In this document: piece after piece, positions 9,271 to 20,368 of the stretch
How the letters are laid out: each line of letters opens with the position of its first letter
Position numbering within the stretch: the first letter of the stretch is position 1
Origin: Lindgomyces ingoldianus
Taxonomy: Eukaryota; Ascomycota; Dothideomycetes; Pleosporales; Lindgomycetaceae
Assembly (NCBI RefSeq): GCF_010093535.1
Contig: NW_022985215.1
Span: 124,001 to 188,000 of the forward strand
Direction: 5' to 3'
DNA: 64,000 nt
Made by a program: the position numbers and the translations under genes
Notes under the pieces: generated by a model
Seen by the model: the letters and a program-made list of their open reading frames with translations, nothing else
Database searches by the model: none
What the model was told of the DNA's origin: nothing

Positions 9271-11003
9271 CGTATACCTCTAGAGACAGGCAAACTTCTC
9301 TCGTGTGACCTGTTCCAGTTACGGTCGCCCGCCTGAGCAGTCGCTGCTTTAACCTGAGCTGAGGGTGAGTCGCTCCGGGAGACCCCTGATCTGAGCCTGA
9401 GTGTATATTGGAAGGTCCAAAACTGGATCTGCACAGCCTCTGAGCATGAACGAGGGGGCCTGTTTAGGGAACTCGACGCTCGGCTATACTTTCCTAGTCA
9501 CGTGTGGCATTATTTCGGCTAAGGCTGCTGCCTTCGGCTCAGCCACCTCCTTCAACCTTCCGTCTCTCGTGGCCTAAACCTCACCTGCTCTAACTGCTAT
9601 CTACGCATTAAAAGCCTTGCAGAAAGGTAAAAAGGCACTGTAGTCTATTACCTGTGTCACTTTTCGTATGCTCCCCCAACAACTATCTAGACCGTTAATG
9701 AATATGGCTAGGTCCTGATTGTTCCCTCCACGTTCGATAGTACGGGAAAAACTGACACGCTGGGTAGCACTCGAGCCATGTCTGGGTGGCAAAAATCAGC
9801 CTACATCTCCAGTGATGAGCTGAGTGACAGCCTAAGCAGAGAGTGCAATTTCCGTACCCTCACCGCCGAACCCATCACTTTGGCCGGGGTCCACACACGA
9901 TGAGACTGGATTGGATCGGCTTGGAATTGAGGATGTGTGGGATCAGGGTATATCCATGCGAGTATAGACTCTAGAGCATTGAAATACTCAACCTGCTGAG
10001 ACAGGAGCCAACCCGCAGAGGAGCTCGAGCCGCCGGAGGGGCGGGTTATTACAGCAAAGAGAGGGGATATGACATGGTCTCTATGCCAATGGGGTGCTGA
10101 CAGTGACTGGAACGATCAAACACGGCGCTGCCATGACCTGGTGAGCGGCTTAGGATTCATGCAGAAGGGGGGTGACTTTATGCGTAGACGTTATACGGAG
10201 ATAATTGGAGTGTTAGGCATGGATTCAAGGAAGAGCTGGGATCGGATGGTGATGAGGTAGCTGAATTTGATGGTAGAACTGGGTAGAGGAGATTCATGCA
10301 TGCCGGAATAACTCTAACTTTGAGTTGGACGAAGCCGGCTATTCCCTGGGTATCGTGGAAAGTCTTGATAAAGCGTGTCTAGAATAATTTCCCGTAAGGC
10401 CTTTAGCCAGGAGGCGCAGTTTCCGGGCACGCCTCACTTGGTGTTTGGAAGGTAGTAGCGGCAACGTCTGGTGTTCAGGATGGCAGGATGCATTTATGCG
10501 GACCACGGTCACGGAGAAAGATGGCCCCAATTATGGCGCTCTTCTGATAGAGCTAGGGGTAGACAGTCCATACTTATTAGAGGGAGGCTTGTAATTGGAT
10601 GGCACGGGGATTTGGAGGTGACGGAAGGTGACAGCGGTATAGCCGAGAGCGGCGCAGAGTACCTCTCATGTCCGCCGTCAAACCGCGCCCTAACCCGCTG
10701 CTTTGCCTATACGATTCAGTCCGCGCTAACATGAGCCCGGAGATTCAAGACCTCATAAGAATCGAGCATAGGTTTAGGTCTTGGGAGTTGCCGGCGGGTA
10801 TAGAGCTCGCGACAAGGTACTTGTTTCTAGACCGAGGATCTAAAACCGTGAATCCGCATCAGGCAACAGCATTATGGGTGGGCCAGTGATGTGAGATGAT
10901 CAGCCGGCGCTATGCGATGAGCAGCCCAGGGGAATCTACTGTACGAAAAACGATCGTGAATATGATTCTTGGCGCACACGATGTTCCATCGCTTGATAGA
11001 GCT
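9271..11003. other. GC-normal stretch, no gene recognised
   Basis: Six-frame reading shows only short ORFs (63-87 codons) with no motif or convincing splice joins. At 9330-9400 there is a patch rich in CCTGAGC/TGAGCTGAGGGTGAG words that recurs near 46.04, 47.57 and 53.42 kb. A decayed gene or unannotated repeat is possible. Confidence 0.4.
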
Positions 11004-11343
11004 TCAAGATCCTTTCTGCCTATAGCCATACGGTATTATCGTAGCTACAGGTCCAAAAGCGCCAATGGTGAGACCAAAAATAGATGTTGCCATGACCGGT
11101 ACTGCCGAGGCTATCTTCGTGCCAGGCGTCGGCAAAATTTTCCAGAGTTACACCTGTAGTGGAGTTAGCTGATGACGAGATCATGGTGCTGCTATACATG
11201 CTCTGGATGGCTAGTGCTACAATGGCTGTTGCTACCTTAAGCGCAGGCGGCACAGTGGGAGGAGCGTCAAGTAAGTCTTTTGGCATAGGCACATAAGCAA
11301 TAGACTGCACTGCGCTATCGACCATGAAGCTTGCGCGAGCCAT
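11004..11343 (-). CDS. Small spliced protein with hydrophobic segments
   Basis: Exon 1 (11343-11154) encodes MARASFMVDSAVQSIAYVPM and a hydrophobic stretch VATAIVALAIQSMY. Unspliced, the frame runs into a Trp/His-rich tail. A 52-nt intron (11153-11102, GT..CGGCAG) moves it into a frame with a membrane-like segment (ATSIFGLTIGAFGPVATIIP) and a basic end YGYRQKGS before the stop at 11004. The model gives 95 residues with two likely membrane helices. An upstream Met at 11358 would add five residues. No family is recognised. The intron lacks a strong branch site, so the model is tentative. Confidence 0.45.
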
Positions 11344-12359
11344 CTTGCCGAAGAGCAACAGTGGAGACTGGTTTTAAATGCCTGCAGCGTGCCCGGCGGG
11401 GCGGTCGATACGGGCGGAAAGATCGTAGTAGGAGGAGGAGGAGGGGGGAGGTCAGCTTGTGTGGGCGCGGGGTGATGGTCTGGCGAGAGAGGGCGTAGCG
11501 CGTTTTGTTGTGGTCGACTGTCGAGGTTGTTGTTGCGTGACGAGGTTTTGGAGTGAAGTAGACGCGACGTCGCTACGTCGCGCGAGAGGGAAAGGGCGGT
11601 CACCGCATCAACGTTTGCCGTAACAACCTTCTTCACTTGCAACTGGTGGGTTGGAATGTGCCTCCACCTCTGCGAATCGAGCCCTTTTCGAGCGTTTGCG
11701 CGCCCTGCTCCCAACGGTGAGGCTCTTCCGAATGGTACCCATGCTGATGCAAGCACATAATTAACGTGATTCCTTCTCATTACAAGCTCCCGGTGGACCA
11801 AGAGCATATAAGTGTCGGTTCTGGCGCAGGAAAGTATCCTTATCATCTAAATCTTCTCAAGTCTCGACTTCTCCAGTGGCCCCAGCAGCACCCTTGCCCC
11901 CAAGCACCTTCCAAGCTCTTGCTTCCATCCATTCCCTTCCTCAAGATATTCTCGACTCTATTCCTCCCGCAACTGTGCACCAACCCTTAGCTCCTGGGCT
12001 TGCTGACATCTTCCTTGCAAATAGTCAATTCTCTCTTTGCGAGTTGATGGTGTAGTGAAACCTACAACTGGTTGATTCGCGGCAAGGAGTTGTGAAGTGG
12101 CACCCGTCCGAAAGTGCAGGGAAAGTAAGATAGGATCACCCATATTTATTTGAGCTTTCCGTGCTGTCGTACAACCCACAATGCACAGCTCATGCGGTGC
12201 ATGCAGATGCAGAGTGCAGCGCAGACACGTCAGCAGCAAGTCTGCTGGGTGCCGGCACAACAACCCCGTGCTCCACCGCTGCCTAGCGTCTTGGCACGCT
12301 CGGGCCACCTAAGTCGTACCCTCGTTTAACCAGTCTCTTCCACCATTATCCGCACGAAT
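11344..12359. other. Upstream spacer with one open frame lacking an ATG
   Basis: From 11764 to 12056 the plus strand is open for about 97 codons (ends ...QFSLCELMV), Pro/Ala/Ser-rich in the middle, with no ATG. It could be an internal or last exon or a relic. A 204-codon minus ORF (11846-11232) is Pro-rich and overlaps the small membrane-protein exon in another frame; I do not trust it. A GGA-rich purine tract lies at 11428-11450. Promoter elements for the gene at 12360 should be here. Confidence 0.35.
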
Positions 12360-13550
12360 ATGGCGGATGCTGTGCGAATAAGTGACGATCAGTTCCGCCG
12401 CATCTATGAAGCTGGGTTTACTTTATGGGCTCAGCTTCATCATAACAGCAAGAACTCCAACCTTCCTGTCTATTGCCTCCGCCTCCAGGACGCGTTTTGC
12501 ATGCAGCCGTTCTTTCCGCGTAATCTGAACCTCAAGCAAGATGAGACTCGGGTTCTAGCTACTGGATATTCCTTCTGGGAATTGACGGGAGCAGATTGCA
12601 AGTACGGGTTGCCGTCGTTTCGGCAACAGGTCAAAATAGGTGTGACAGCCGGGGCTCCAATTTCGCTATTAATAACGGGGACGCAAAACGATTCTGGCTG
12701 CGCATCATGGTTTATTCGTGACGACAACTACCTTGCTATCCTGATACTGGCCTGGGCATATATCCTATCGGCCCGCTGGACAGAAGTCATGCCTGGACCT
12801 TGCACCCTAACGTACACCGAGAGTCAGGCAACATACCACGACGCTACAAATCACCAGAATAATCGGAATTGTATTGATGTTGACATTGGTGGTGTAAGTC
12901 CGGAAGAGGCTCGATGGTGGGCCGCCATTCTAGCACGGGGCCAGGGTTGGCAAGCGACCATGACATTTGAGCACAATACCTCGCTATCGCCTTGGTCGAT
13001 CCACCTTCAGCGGAGCCCCCAGTTTGTTTTATCGCGGACATTAGGCGAATCACTTTTGCGGTGCTCGATCCCGTCCTTTGCTGACTCTTACAGCTATCTC
13101 ACCAAATTCTGCATATATCACAATATTATCGACCAGAGCCACACTGCACTCGCTGCTGTTCTTTTGCTGCCATCTATGGGCGCCTCTCGAATATTGCAAC
13201 TCCCAATCCCTAGAATCAGCACACGGAAGCGATCAGAAGACCTATTCACCTGCCCCGGTGGCTCATTACAGCATAACTGGGTGCACCAAGATCACTTGGA
13301 CAAGCTTCTCACCTTAAGCTGCAACATCAGGGGCATACGTCCTATGCTTCTCAGCGTTTTCTACGAACCAAGCATAGAATGCAATGCCGTCTCTGCATGG
13401 CTTCAAGGAGCTCTGGCTGCTATTGGTTCTTTGACCAAGAACAATCTATGCCCTGCCAGCCGCTCTTCTCTCCGGAGAGCGGATTATCCGGCGAGCACTA
13501 AAAGGAAGAGAGAAGGCACTTGGGGCAGCCTACCCAGACACGCTTACTAG
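12360..13550 (+). CDS. Conserved fungal protein of unknown function, C-terminus replaced by out-of-frame TPR relic
   Basis: One 396-codon frame without introns. Features familiar from uncharacterised ascomycete proteins are present: LAILILAWAYILSARWTEVM (about 125-144), EEARWWAAILARGQGW (about 184-199) and LSVFYEPSIECNAVSAWLQG (about 329-348). From memory, relatives continue for several hundred residues after that last block. Here the frame instead runs into KNNLCPASRSS..., which is the wrong reading frame of a TPR relic beginning about 13441. The last 35-40 residues are therefore probably an accident of a rearrangement, and the protein is likely truncated. The start MADAVRISDDQF is the first ATG after a long stop-rich region. 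No catalytic residues could be assigned. Confidence 0.75.
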   Translation: MADAVRISDDQFRRIYEAGFTLWAQLHHNSKNSNLPVYCLRLQDAFCMQPFFPRNLNLKQDETRVLATGYSFWELTGADCKYGLPSFRQQVKIGVTAGAPISLLITGTQNDSGCASWFIRDDNYLAILILAWAYILSARWTEVMPGPCTLTYTESQATYHDATNHQNNRNCIDVDIGGVSPEEARWWAAILARGQGWQATMTFEHNTSLSPWSIHLQRSPQFVLSRTLGESLLRCSIPSFADSYSYLTKFCIYHNIIDQSHTALAAVLLLPSMGASRILQLPIPRISTRKRSEDLFTCPGGSLQHNWVHQDHLDKLLTLSCNIRGIRPMLLSVFYEPSIECNAVSAWLQGALAAIGSLTKNNLCPASRSSLRRADYPASTKRKREGTWGSLPRHAY

Positions 13551-13854
13551 TATAGCTAACCTGGCGTCGACGCTTTAGAGTTAAAAACAGTGGCACAAGG
13601 CTAAAAACTTAGAGGTGCGAGTGATAGAGACGAGAAAGAGGATCCTTACAGACGAACACCTAGATACCTTAACAGCTATGTATAACCTTGCATTCACGCT
13701 TAAATCGCAAAGCCGCAATGAGGAAGCCTTGAAACTTATGCGAACATCCGTTTAAATGCGGACGCGGGTCCTTAGCAGCTAGCATTCCAATACAGAGTCT
13801 TCGGTAGAGACTTTGAATAGGTGGCAAATGGAGGACATGGAGATAGGACATTGA
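13441..13854 (+). pseudogene. TPR (kinesin-light-chain/NLR type) C-terminal relic
   Basis: In one frame the plus strand reads RRALKGREKALGAAYPDTLT, then LEVRVIETRKRILTDEHLDT, LTAMYNLAFTLKSQ and RNEEALKLM, and ends with VETLNRWQMEDMEIGH before the stop at 13852. These are the 42-residue TPR repeats with the DTLT...NLA...G(R)..EA pattern found at the C-terminus of many fungal NB-ARC/TPR and kinesin-light-chain-like proteins. In-frame stops at 13576, 13582, 13753 and 13780 kill it. Two of these (TAG, TAA) fall where Arg or Gln codons are expected. No NB-ARC or effector domain remains. It overlaps the 3' end of the preceding gene in another frame. Confidence 0.8.
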
Positions 13855-14764
13855 TGCCGCTTTAAATGTAGAATATGGAGCTAGTGCAGATGTAGAATAA
13901 GTAGAATTGTGTGTAAGCACGACTAACCTCCCCCCCTGCGTGGCGAAAGACACCCGTGTCCCGAAGAAAACGATAGATACTTCGAACATACAGCGACTTT
14001 AATCTATACAAACGCTCTTATACTTGTAAATAAACTATCAACTATATATTTAATACTCTCTCTAGCGAACTATTAGATTGCATATAAAAATTACGTAATG
14101 TTGGCTATCTTATACTTTATTAAGCGCTAGACGTGCTCTGACCCTATAATAATTTCTCTAGTACAACTACATCGTCTTATTGTTTTATTAGCTAAAATTG
14201 AATTATATTAATATTCAACCTGCATTATATCTTTCTACAAGATTTCGAGGCCTTCTAAGCCCTAAGCGTGGCGCAAATTGCATGTTCGCCACGGAGGTCG
14301 GTATATGGAGCACGCTACGGCTCTAGAAGCGGGTGCTGTAGTACGATTATATAGGTTTTATCATAGCATAGCATAAATTAGCACGTTTTCTTACACAATG
14401 CCCAGCTTCTTTAACACGGCCTAGCCTTCTTTAGAATAAACGCAAAAGCCCTATGTGTGAGGACCAGCTCGGTCTCCACTATCGCTGTATCTTGTCGGGA
14501 AGCGCAGGGGCAAAGTGATCAAGAAGGAAAGGGTATGTTGGCTGTATTTCAACGTACACTAAGATACAACTCTAGGAAGGGTGCGGGTAGCTTGTGCTTA
14601 TATAGTGCCTCCTAGGCTTGAACTAGAAAGGAGAAGGGAAGAAAGGAGAATCTGGCCGCTATTCTCGCGAGGCTGTTGCTCGGGGGATGGCCGCTTTGTC
14701 CATGGTGCGTCCTGCGTCAAGATGGCGGTGTGCTTGCTGCGCTGAGGCGTACACCCTGTCAACC
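13855..14764. other. Intergenic, no gene seen
   Basis: The region is partly TA-rich (13990-14230) with short ORFs only. The last 250 bp contain GAAGGGAAGAAAGGAGAA-type purine runs. Nothing recognisable. Confidence 0.4.
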
Positions 14765-15196
14765 TCAAACACTCTCGACCGTCACATTTTCTGCTTTCTC
14801 AACGTCTGCATCAGCACTATTCTTCTTTCCAGACATGGAAAAGACAGGCTCGCCGCGAAAGAACTTCGTGCATGCAAACACGGTGCTTCCGATCAGAACA
14901 GCCGCGAGGGAAGCTGCAGCAACAGATCCGATCACGATCGCAGTAATATCACTGGGATTTTTCCACGCGTCTGCAGTCACTGTCGGAGAATGCGAAGCGG
15001 AAGCTGTCGTATTTGACGCCTGGTCCAGATCCCGAGCGAGTAATGTTCGTGTGGTAGCGACCTGTGTCTCGTTCCAGCTTCTCGCTTTTTCAGAATGGTT
15101 CACCATGTCGTCACGGGATGATAGCTGAACATCGACCAAGGTGGAATTGGCCAGAATGGACATCAGGTCCTGAATCGATTCACAATCGTCCTCCAT
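14765..15196 (-). CDS. Single-pass membrane protein, unknown function
   Basis: A 143-codon frame starting MEDDCESIQDLMSILANST. The first 80 or so residues are polar and Ser/Thr-rich with potential N-glycosylation sites (NST, NET, NTT). A clear membrane helix follows at about 84-112 (ITAIVIGSVAAASLAAVLIG, STVFACTKFF), then a short charged tail. This layout resembles fungal wall- or membrane-anchored sensor-like proteins. No cleavable signal peptide is visible at this start, so an upstream exon is possible; I found no convincing one. It does not overlap neighbours and has normal GC content. Confidence 0.55.
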   Translation of the reverse strand: MEDDCESIQDLMSILANSTLVDVQLSSRDDMVNHSEKARSWNETQVATTRTLLARDLDQASNTTASASHSPTVTADAWKNPSDITAIVIGSVAAASLAAVLIGSTVFACTKFFRGEPVFSMSGKKNSADADVEKAENVTVESV

Positions 15197-15321
15197 TTCA
15201 AGATGAATAATGCAGCTAAGGGAGGCAATTTCGTTAATTGTAAACGAACGTAACCTATGTTAGCAGATACAGGATGAGGATGAAGTTTGTAGGCAAAATC
15301 TGCCTGCAGAGGTTGTTTTAA

Positions 15322-15322
<1 letters not shown>

Positions 15323-15352
<30 letters not shown>
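15323..15352. repeat. (TA)15 microsatellite
   Basis: An uninterrupted TA run of 30 bp about 130 bp upstream of the membrane-protein start codon. Confidence 0.95.
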
Positions 15353-15355
<3 letters not shown>

Positions 15356-16709
15356 GCGCATAACCACAAATTATACTTTACATTATACAGCTTGATTACT
15401 GACTAGCTAACTTTGAACATGTATGTACAATACTTGTGGTAAAGTCCTTGTGTAAGTACGTGAGACAGTTCATCATTTGTGTGCATACCTGAAGAATTAA
15501 CCTTCATGGCTTCTCCATATAGACTTTGCATCTGACATAATTTAAAAAATCGTCAAATTTCAATTAAAAAGAGCCTTCTTAACGAAGAAGAAGCTATTTA
15601 TCCCGAGATAGACGCGCTTGGAAAAGCCCTAGATCTAGATTCAATACCTCAGAAAAATTTGTAATTAGTTGCTATGTTAGGCATATCCATCGTGTACTCT
15701 GAATTTAGCAGTGACTATAGCTATGCACAGTTGCTATAGATCTTCATGCAAGCAATTGAGTTCTACCTCTTTGCTTTGCCTTAATTTTAGGAAAAGCAGT
15801 GGATTTCCGTCTTCTGTAGTTACCAGTCCTCCCAGATTTGATAGAGCGGAAGAGGAATCTCTCTTCAAAGAGCGCGTCGCCCTCACCATTGAAGAAGTGT
15901 AATCGGAGCATTCACGCTTTTCTTTTGGCGTAGATATTATGAGCATGTTGGTTGAGTGAATGTTCTAGCACGGATCATGAGCATGAGCATGCTCAACACT
16001 GACCACCGCGCGTGAGCGCTGGCCATCTCGCCTCGCACGCGAGATCTAGGGCTTGCGCGTACGAGTCTTGTTGCCAGAGCAATTGGCCCTGTACGGAGCT
16101 AATTGCTCGACATAAGAGGGAGCTTCCTGCAACACTTACTATAGAGAGATGAATTGAACCTTGTTTTTGCTGTTTTTGCTTTGTACTATCGTACACTCTT
16201 TTTGACCACCCTTTTGACCAAGAACCCTACCCGTCATCTTTGCTGATTGAAGGATAGGCCATTCAACAGAGCATTTATTATTGCAATTTGTGCGATCTAT
16301 TTGCGAGGCAGTTACTAAATGCAATTTCTGCAGACACCGCGCCTCAGGTTGAAATGGTGCACTGATTAATGGCCAATGTTTCCACCCTGCATAGATAGTC
16401 CTGTAGCTTTTGTTCTTACGACTCGCCTTCAGCCTTTTCATAAGGATTGCTCCTAAAAATTGTAGTTGAATATTCATCACATCTTTGTAATCACTGTAGG
16501 CAGTTGCAATGAAACAAACTCAGGATTGAAAAAGAAGGAGCATATTGTTACATAGATAATGAGCGTGGAATATGATAAACAGGTGGTTGTAAAATCAAAT
16601 GCTTCGCAGCCCAGGCCTTGGCAAGAGTGAAAAAGAAAGATAACACGATTTGAGACGGCGACAGATCAGAGTACATATAGTCAAACATTGTAAACATCCA
16701 CCTGGAACT
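15353..16709. other. Gene-free stretch
   Basis: Only short ORFs of about 60-113 codons on both strands, none with recognisable features. CATGAGCATGAGCATG repeats occur near 15975-15995. It probably contains 3' sequence of the DUF6914-like gene and promoter sequence of the membrane-protein gene. Confidence 0.4.
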
Positions 16710-17264
16710 TTATCCCTGAATGTATTCTACAAGAAAGATTAGTGCGTATCACAAGATGTAAGAGTAAATGGAAGACATACTTGAAACTGCGACTGGTCGA
16801 GGTTGTTGGTTTGCATCGGCGGCTGCGGCGTTCGCATTCCCCCACTCCATGATTTCTGCCTCTAGTGCACTTAGATCGGCACACTTGAGGAGCTTGTAGC
16901 CGTTCACTTCTTTCTGCAGTAACGCCAGAACCCAAAGGACCCAGACGCGACAGGTGATATTGGGCGAGTTGTTCAGTGAAGAATCGTATGTTCGGAGTTG
17001 TTGGTCGACATAGTCCTCCCAACCATCACGGATGGTTGCGATTTGGAAGAGTCCAACGAGCAAGAAAGACTTGAAGACACCAGCAGTATTCCCGTGGTCT
17101 GTAATCCAACCAGCACCCTGTTGTTTAATGTGATACTTGGTTCCTCCTCGCTTTCCAAAACGGTGTAGATAGAGTCCCCAATGGAAATTGTTCGTCGTGT
17201 GCGGTGAAGTTCGCAGGAAAAGGATGACAAAAAGACCATTGTTTTGAAGACTTTCGAGTGACAT
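16710..17264 (-). CDS. DUF6914-like fungal protein, two exons
   Basis: Exon 1 (17264-16781) begins MSLESLQNNGLFVILFLRTS. Characteristic blocks follow: NFHWGLYLHRFGKRGGTKYH, WITDHGNTAGVFKSFLLVG, then CRVWVLWVLALLQKEV and ALEAEIMEWGN...QPRPVAVS. This matches my recollection of the DUF6914 family of small fungal proteins (HWAL...GGTKYH...W). A 54-nt intron (16780-16727; GTATGT, CACTAATC branch, TTGTAG) gives a short second exon ending SKYIQG and a stop at 16710, 166 residues in all. Without splicing the frame ends at 16749. An in-frame Met at 17372 would add 36 residues; I prefer the inner start because it begins just before the conserved block. No biochemical role is known. Confidence 0.78.
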
Positions 17265-17372
17265 GATCAAAGCAATGAAGTGTGTCGTAGTTTTCGATGT
17301 GTTTCGAAGTATTTCTTGAGCGTGGTGAAGTGCGTTGGACAATACATGAGCATCATGTCTACATGTTGCCAT

Positions 17373-18708
17373 CTAAATACTCGTTACGTTCGGGGATTAA
17401 AACCACCGTCTTATGCCTAAGCGCCAAAGAGAACAGACTCCCGATCACCAGACCTCCGGAATAAGCGCCAGGAAGCAATGAAACTTTAAAGAAAGGAAGC
17501 TGAAGCCAATTGAGGATAGAAGCCCGAGCTTGTGGCACAGTAATTTCGTCTATAGGCAGTTCCAGACTACCCGCAAGTTTGAATCTTTGAAACCTTTACA
17601 ATCTCCACCACTCTTTTAGAATTAGCCGCGCGCATGGTAATATGAATCATCATGTTGGATGTTGCAGATGTACTGCTAGGCCGGCGTCTATAGGGCTTAT
17701 CTTTGAAAGCACCCTGACCATCAAATATTACACTATCTCTACCGCCAAGCCCTCTCTCCTATTAGTCTAGATATAAGCTGGTTATTAATCTAATTAGTAG
17801 AAAATTAAATAACTAAAAAGCTTTGTTGTTCTATGTTTTTAAGCTTTAAGTAATTATTCTACTCTACTACATGCTTAATCTAGCCTTTTTTTTTTCCCTA
17901 TTATAATTAAAGATAACGTAGTTAAGGGTGTTAAAATTACTTCTACTACATAGTTTTTCCCTTTAAATATAATTAGCGCTGCTAAGACCTTCTAAGCAAA
18001 GCTTATTGCAGGCAAAAAGGGGGGTTCTAGGGGTGTCTCTCTAGTTAAGCAAAACAGCAGTGCGACTTTAGGCCTAGCTGCTATTTAAATAAAAGGACTT
18101 TAGCTTTAAATCTGCTTTAACTTATTTTAATTTTTTTTAACCTAGACATTATCTACTTTAATACCTTTATAGCTTTAGTTAACTTTTTTTATTTTACTTT
18201 ATAGTAATAATAAGTTACAGTAAGCTACTATGTTATAGTTAGTAAGTGTATTTATTTATTCTATATTTTTTACTAACCTCTACTTAGAATTATAAAGGCC
18301 TTAAGATTACACCTAACATAGTATTAAACTAATGCTAAACACTTTTAACTGTTTTTTTCTTTCTTTAGGCTATAAAGCTATACTAATTAACTCTAAATTA
18401 AAAGAATATTTACATACTACATATTATTATATAGAGGGTAAGGGCTTAGAGGCGTTCTATTACTTAGAATAATAAGTTTAGATAAGTTAAATTCTTCTTT
18501 ATATAAGATTTTTTCTTAAGGGTTTCTAGCCTAATTAAGTCTTTTTATAAACTTAATAAAAATGCTGTTTTAGAGAAAACTATTCTTTTAAAAACTCTAA
18601 ATAATTAAATTTATTTAGTGTAGCATAAGCTTTACTACGCTCTATTTTAATAAACATACTTAATCTACTTTATCTTTTTTTTAATTAGGACTTATTACTT
18701 TTAACATA
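17373..18708. other. Transition from GC-normal DNA into the AT desert
   Basis: Up to about 17770 the composition is normal but no gene is seen. Beyond it the sequence is RIP-like, with runs of T and TA, no frames, and no repeat boundary that I can define. It is probably part of an older element into which the fold-back element at 18709 inserted. Confidence 0.45.
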
Positions 18709-20368
18709 ACGTACTTCATAGGCGAGTTGCTCACACACCTAAGTTGCTTACTTTTGCTAAGACCCTACTAAACTACTCTTCCTACACTAATGCATTCCCT
18801 ACAACACTACTTAGACACGCTAAAAGAACATTAGATACAGCTTACACTCTAAGCTTTTAAATAAGACATAAAACTCTTAAAAAAATGTGCTATAGCTATG
18901 TGTAGAGTCTTATAAAAGATAATAAATAACTACAGCGCTAGACAACCTTTACAAGCTAATTCTATAGCTAAATTACAGAGGCTAGGTAATAAAAAAGAGC
19001 AGGTAATTATTAAAACTATACTTAAGCTATATGCGTAAGAAATTTCCTCTTAGATAGCATTTATAGCTAATATAGCTAATTCTTTGCGCGCTAAGCGTAA
19101 TCTAGGCTATGTTTACATAAACTAGCCTAGTACGTTTATAAAGTGTTATTTAGAGCTTAAAGTAATGTTTAAGCATAAGTACAACTATAAAAGAGCCCTT
19201 TATAAGAGTCCTAGGGTAATTTAGGGCAGGTTTAGCCTTATAAAGAATATTAAAGCTAAGTATAGCATCTAGGATAATAACACGTACAACTTTAGCAAGA
19301 TAGAGTTTATAATTAGCTAGATATTGTAAGGCCGAGATGGTGCTTACGTGCGACAGGTATATATACTATTCTGTACGCAATAATTAACGTTGGTTAATTA
19401 TTCGCACCTTTTTAGTTGTATTAGCGTAGTGGTACAGAGCTCTGTCCTTACATAATAATTAACTAATAACAAGGACAGTCGCGCGTTTAACCTACACCTT
19501 AAACAGCTTTGCCAGTTTTTAGACTAAAACGTGAGGCGGCCTCTTCTAGCGCTATGTTGTTGCTGCTGGGAGGTCTAGTGTATATAGCTTAGCTAGCGTG
19601 GGCCACTAAGCGTTGCGTCGTGTTTATCCCGCGCCTCTGGGCCGCAGGTGGTCAGCCTCTGGCCGGTAACCAAGACATGCGCATAGGCGCCTCTGAGCTG
19701 CGGGTAGGTCATGTGACGCCTGGGACATGCGTCTGCTAAGAAGGGGGATAATGTAAGGCCGAGATGGTGCTTACGTGCGACAGGTATATATACTATTCTG
19801 TACGCAATAATTAACGTTGGTTAATTATTCACACCTTTTTAGTTGTATTAGCGTAGTGGTATAGAGCTCTGTCCTTACAGATATCTTTTAACTATACTTA
19901 CGCTTAAAACTTTACTTTAAGCTTTAAATAACACTTTATAAACATACTAGGCTAGTTTATATAAACATAGCCTAGATTACGCTTAGCGCGCAAAGAATTA
20001 GCTATATTAGCTATAAATGCTATCTAAGGGGAAATTCCTTGCGCATATAGCTTAAGTATAGTCTTAATAATTACCTGCTTCTTTTTATTACCTAGCCTTT
20101 ATAATTTAGCTGTAGAATTAGCTTATAAAAGTTGTCTAGCGCTGTAGTTATTTATTATTTTTTATAAAACTTTATATATAGCTATAGCACATTTCTTTAA
20201 GAGTTTTATGTCTTATTTAAAAGCTTAGAGTGTAAGCTGTATCTAACATTCTTTTAGCGCGTCTAAGTAGTGTTGTAGGGAATGCATTAGTATAGGAAAG
20301 GTGGTTTAGTAGGGTCTTGGCAAAAGTAAGCAACTTAGGTGTGTGAGCAACTCGCCTATAAAGTACGT
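18709..20368. mobile_element. Fold-back derivative of a Fot1/pogo-type DNA transposon, with nested TRIM
   Basis: Both ends carry the same terminal sequence (ACGTACTT(C/T)ATAGGCGAG...), flanked by TA on each side (18707-18708 and 20369-20370). The left arm (18709-19324) and the reverse complement of the right arm (19880-20368) match for about 490 bp with mostly C/T and G/A differences. Both correspond to the 5' part of the full-length copies at 22666 and 42687, including the start of the transposase frame. The unit is thus a head-to-head inverted duplication of one transposon end and has no complete transposase. A 555-bp TRIM sits at the centre. Confidence 0.85.
19325..19879 (+). mobile_element. 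TRIM (miniature LTR retrotransposon), copy 1
   Basis: Two 128-bp LTRs (19325-19452 and 19752-19879) begin TGTAAGG and end CCTTACA and bracket a 299-bp GC-rich interior. The 5-bp target duplication GATAT lies at 19320-19324 and 19880-19884. A polypurine tract AAGAAGGGGGATAA abuts the 3' LTR, which sets the plus orientation. Near the 5' LTR a tRNA-like or B-box-like string (about 19487-19510) occurs. No coding capacity. It is inserted in the fold-back Fot1 element and therefore younger. Confidence 0.9.

Noticed and set aside
11232..11846. 204-codon minus Pro-rich ORF
   Set aside because: It overlaps the small membrane-protein exon in another frame; the PPPPPP run comes from a GGA-type repeat and nothing else supports it.
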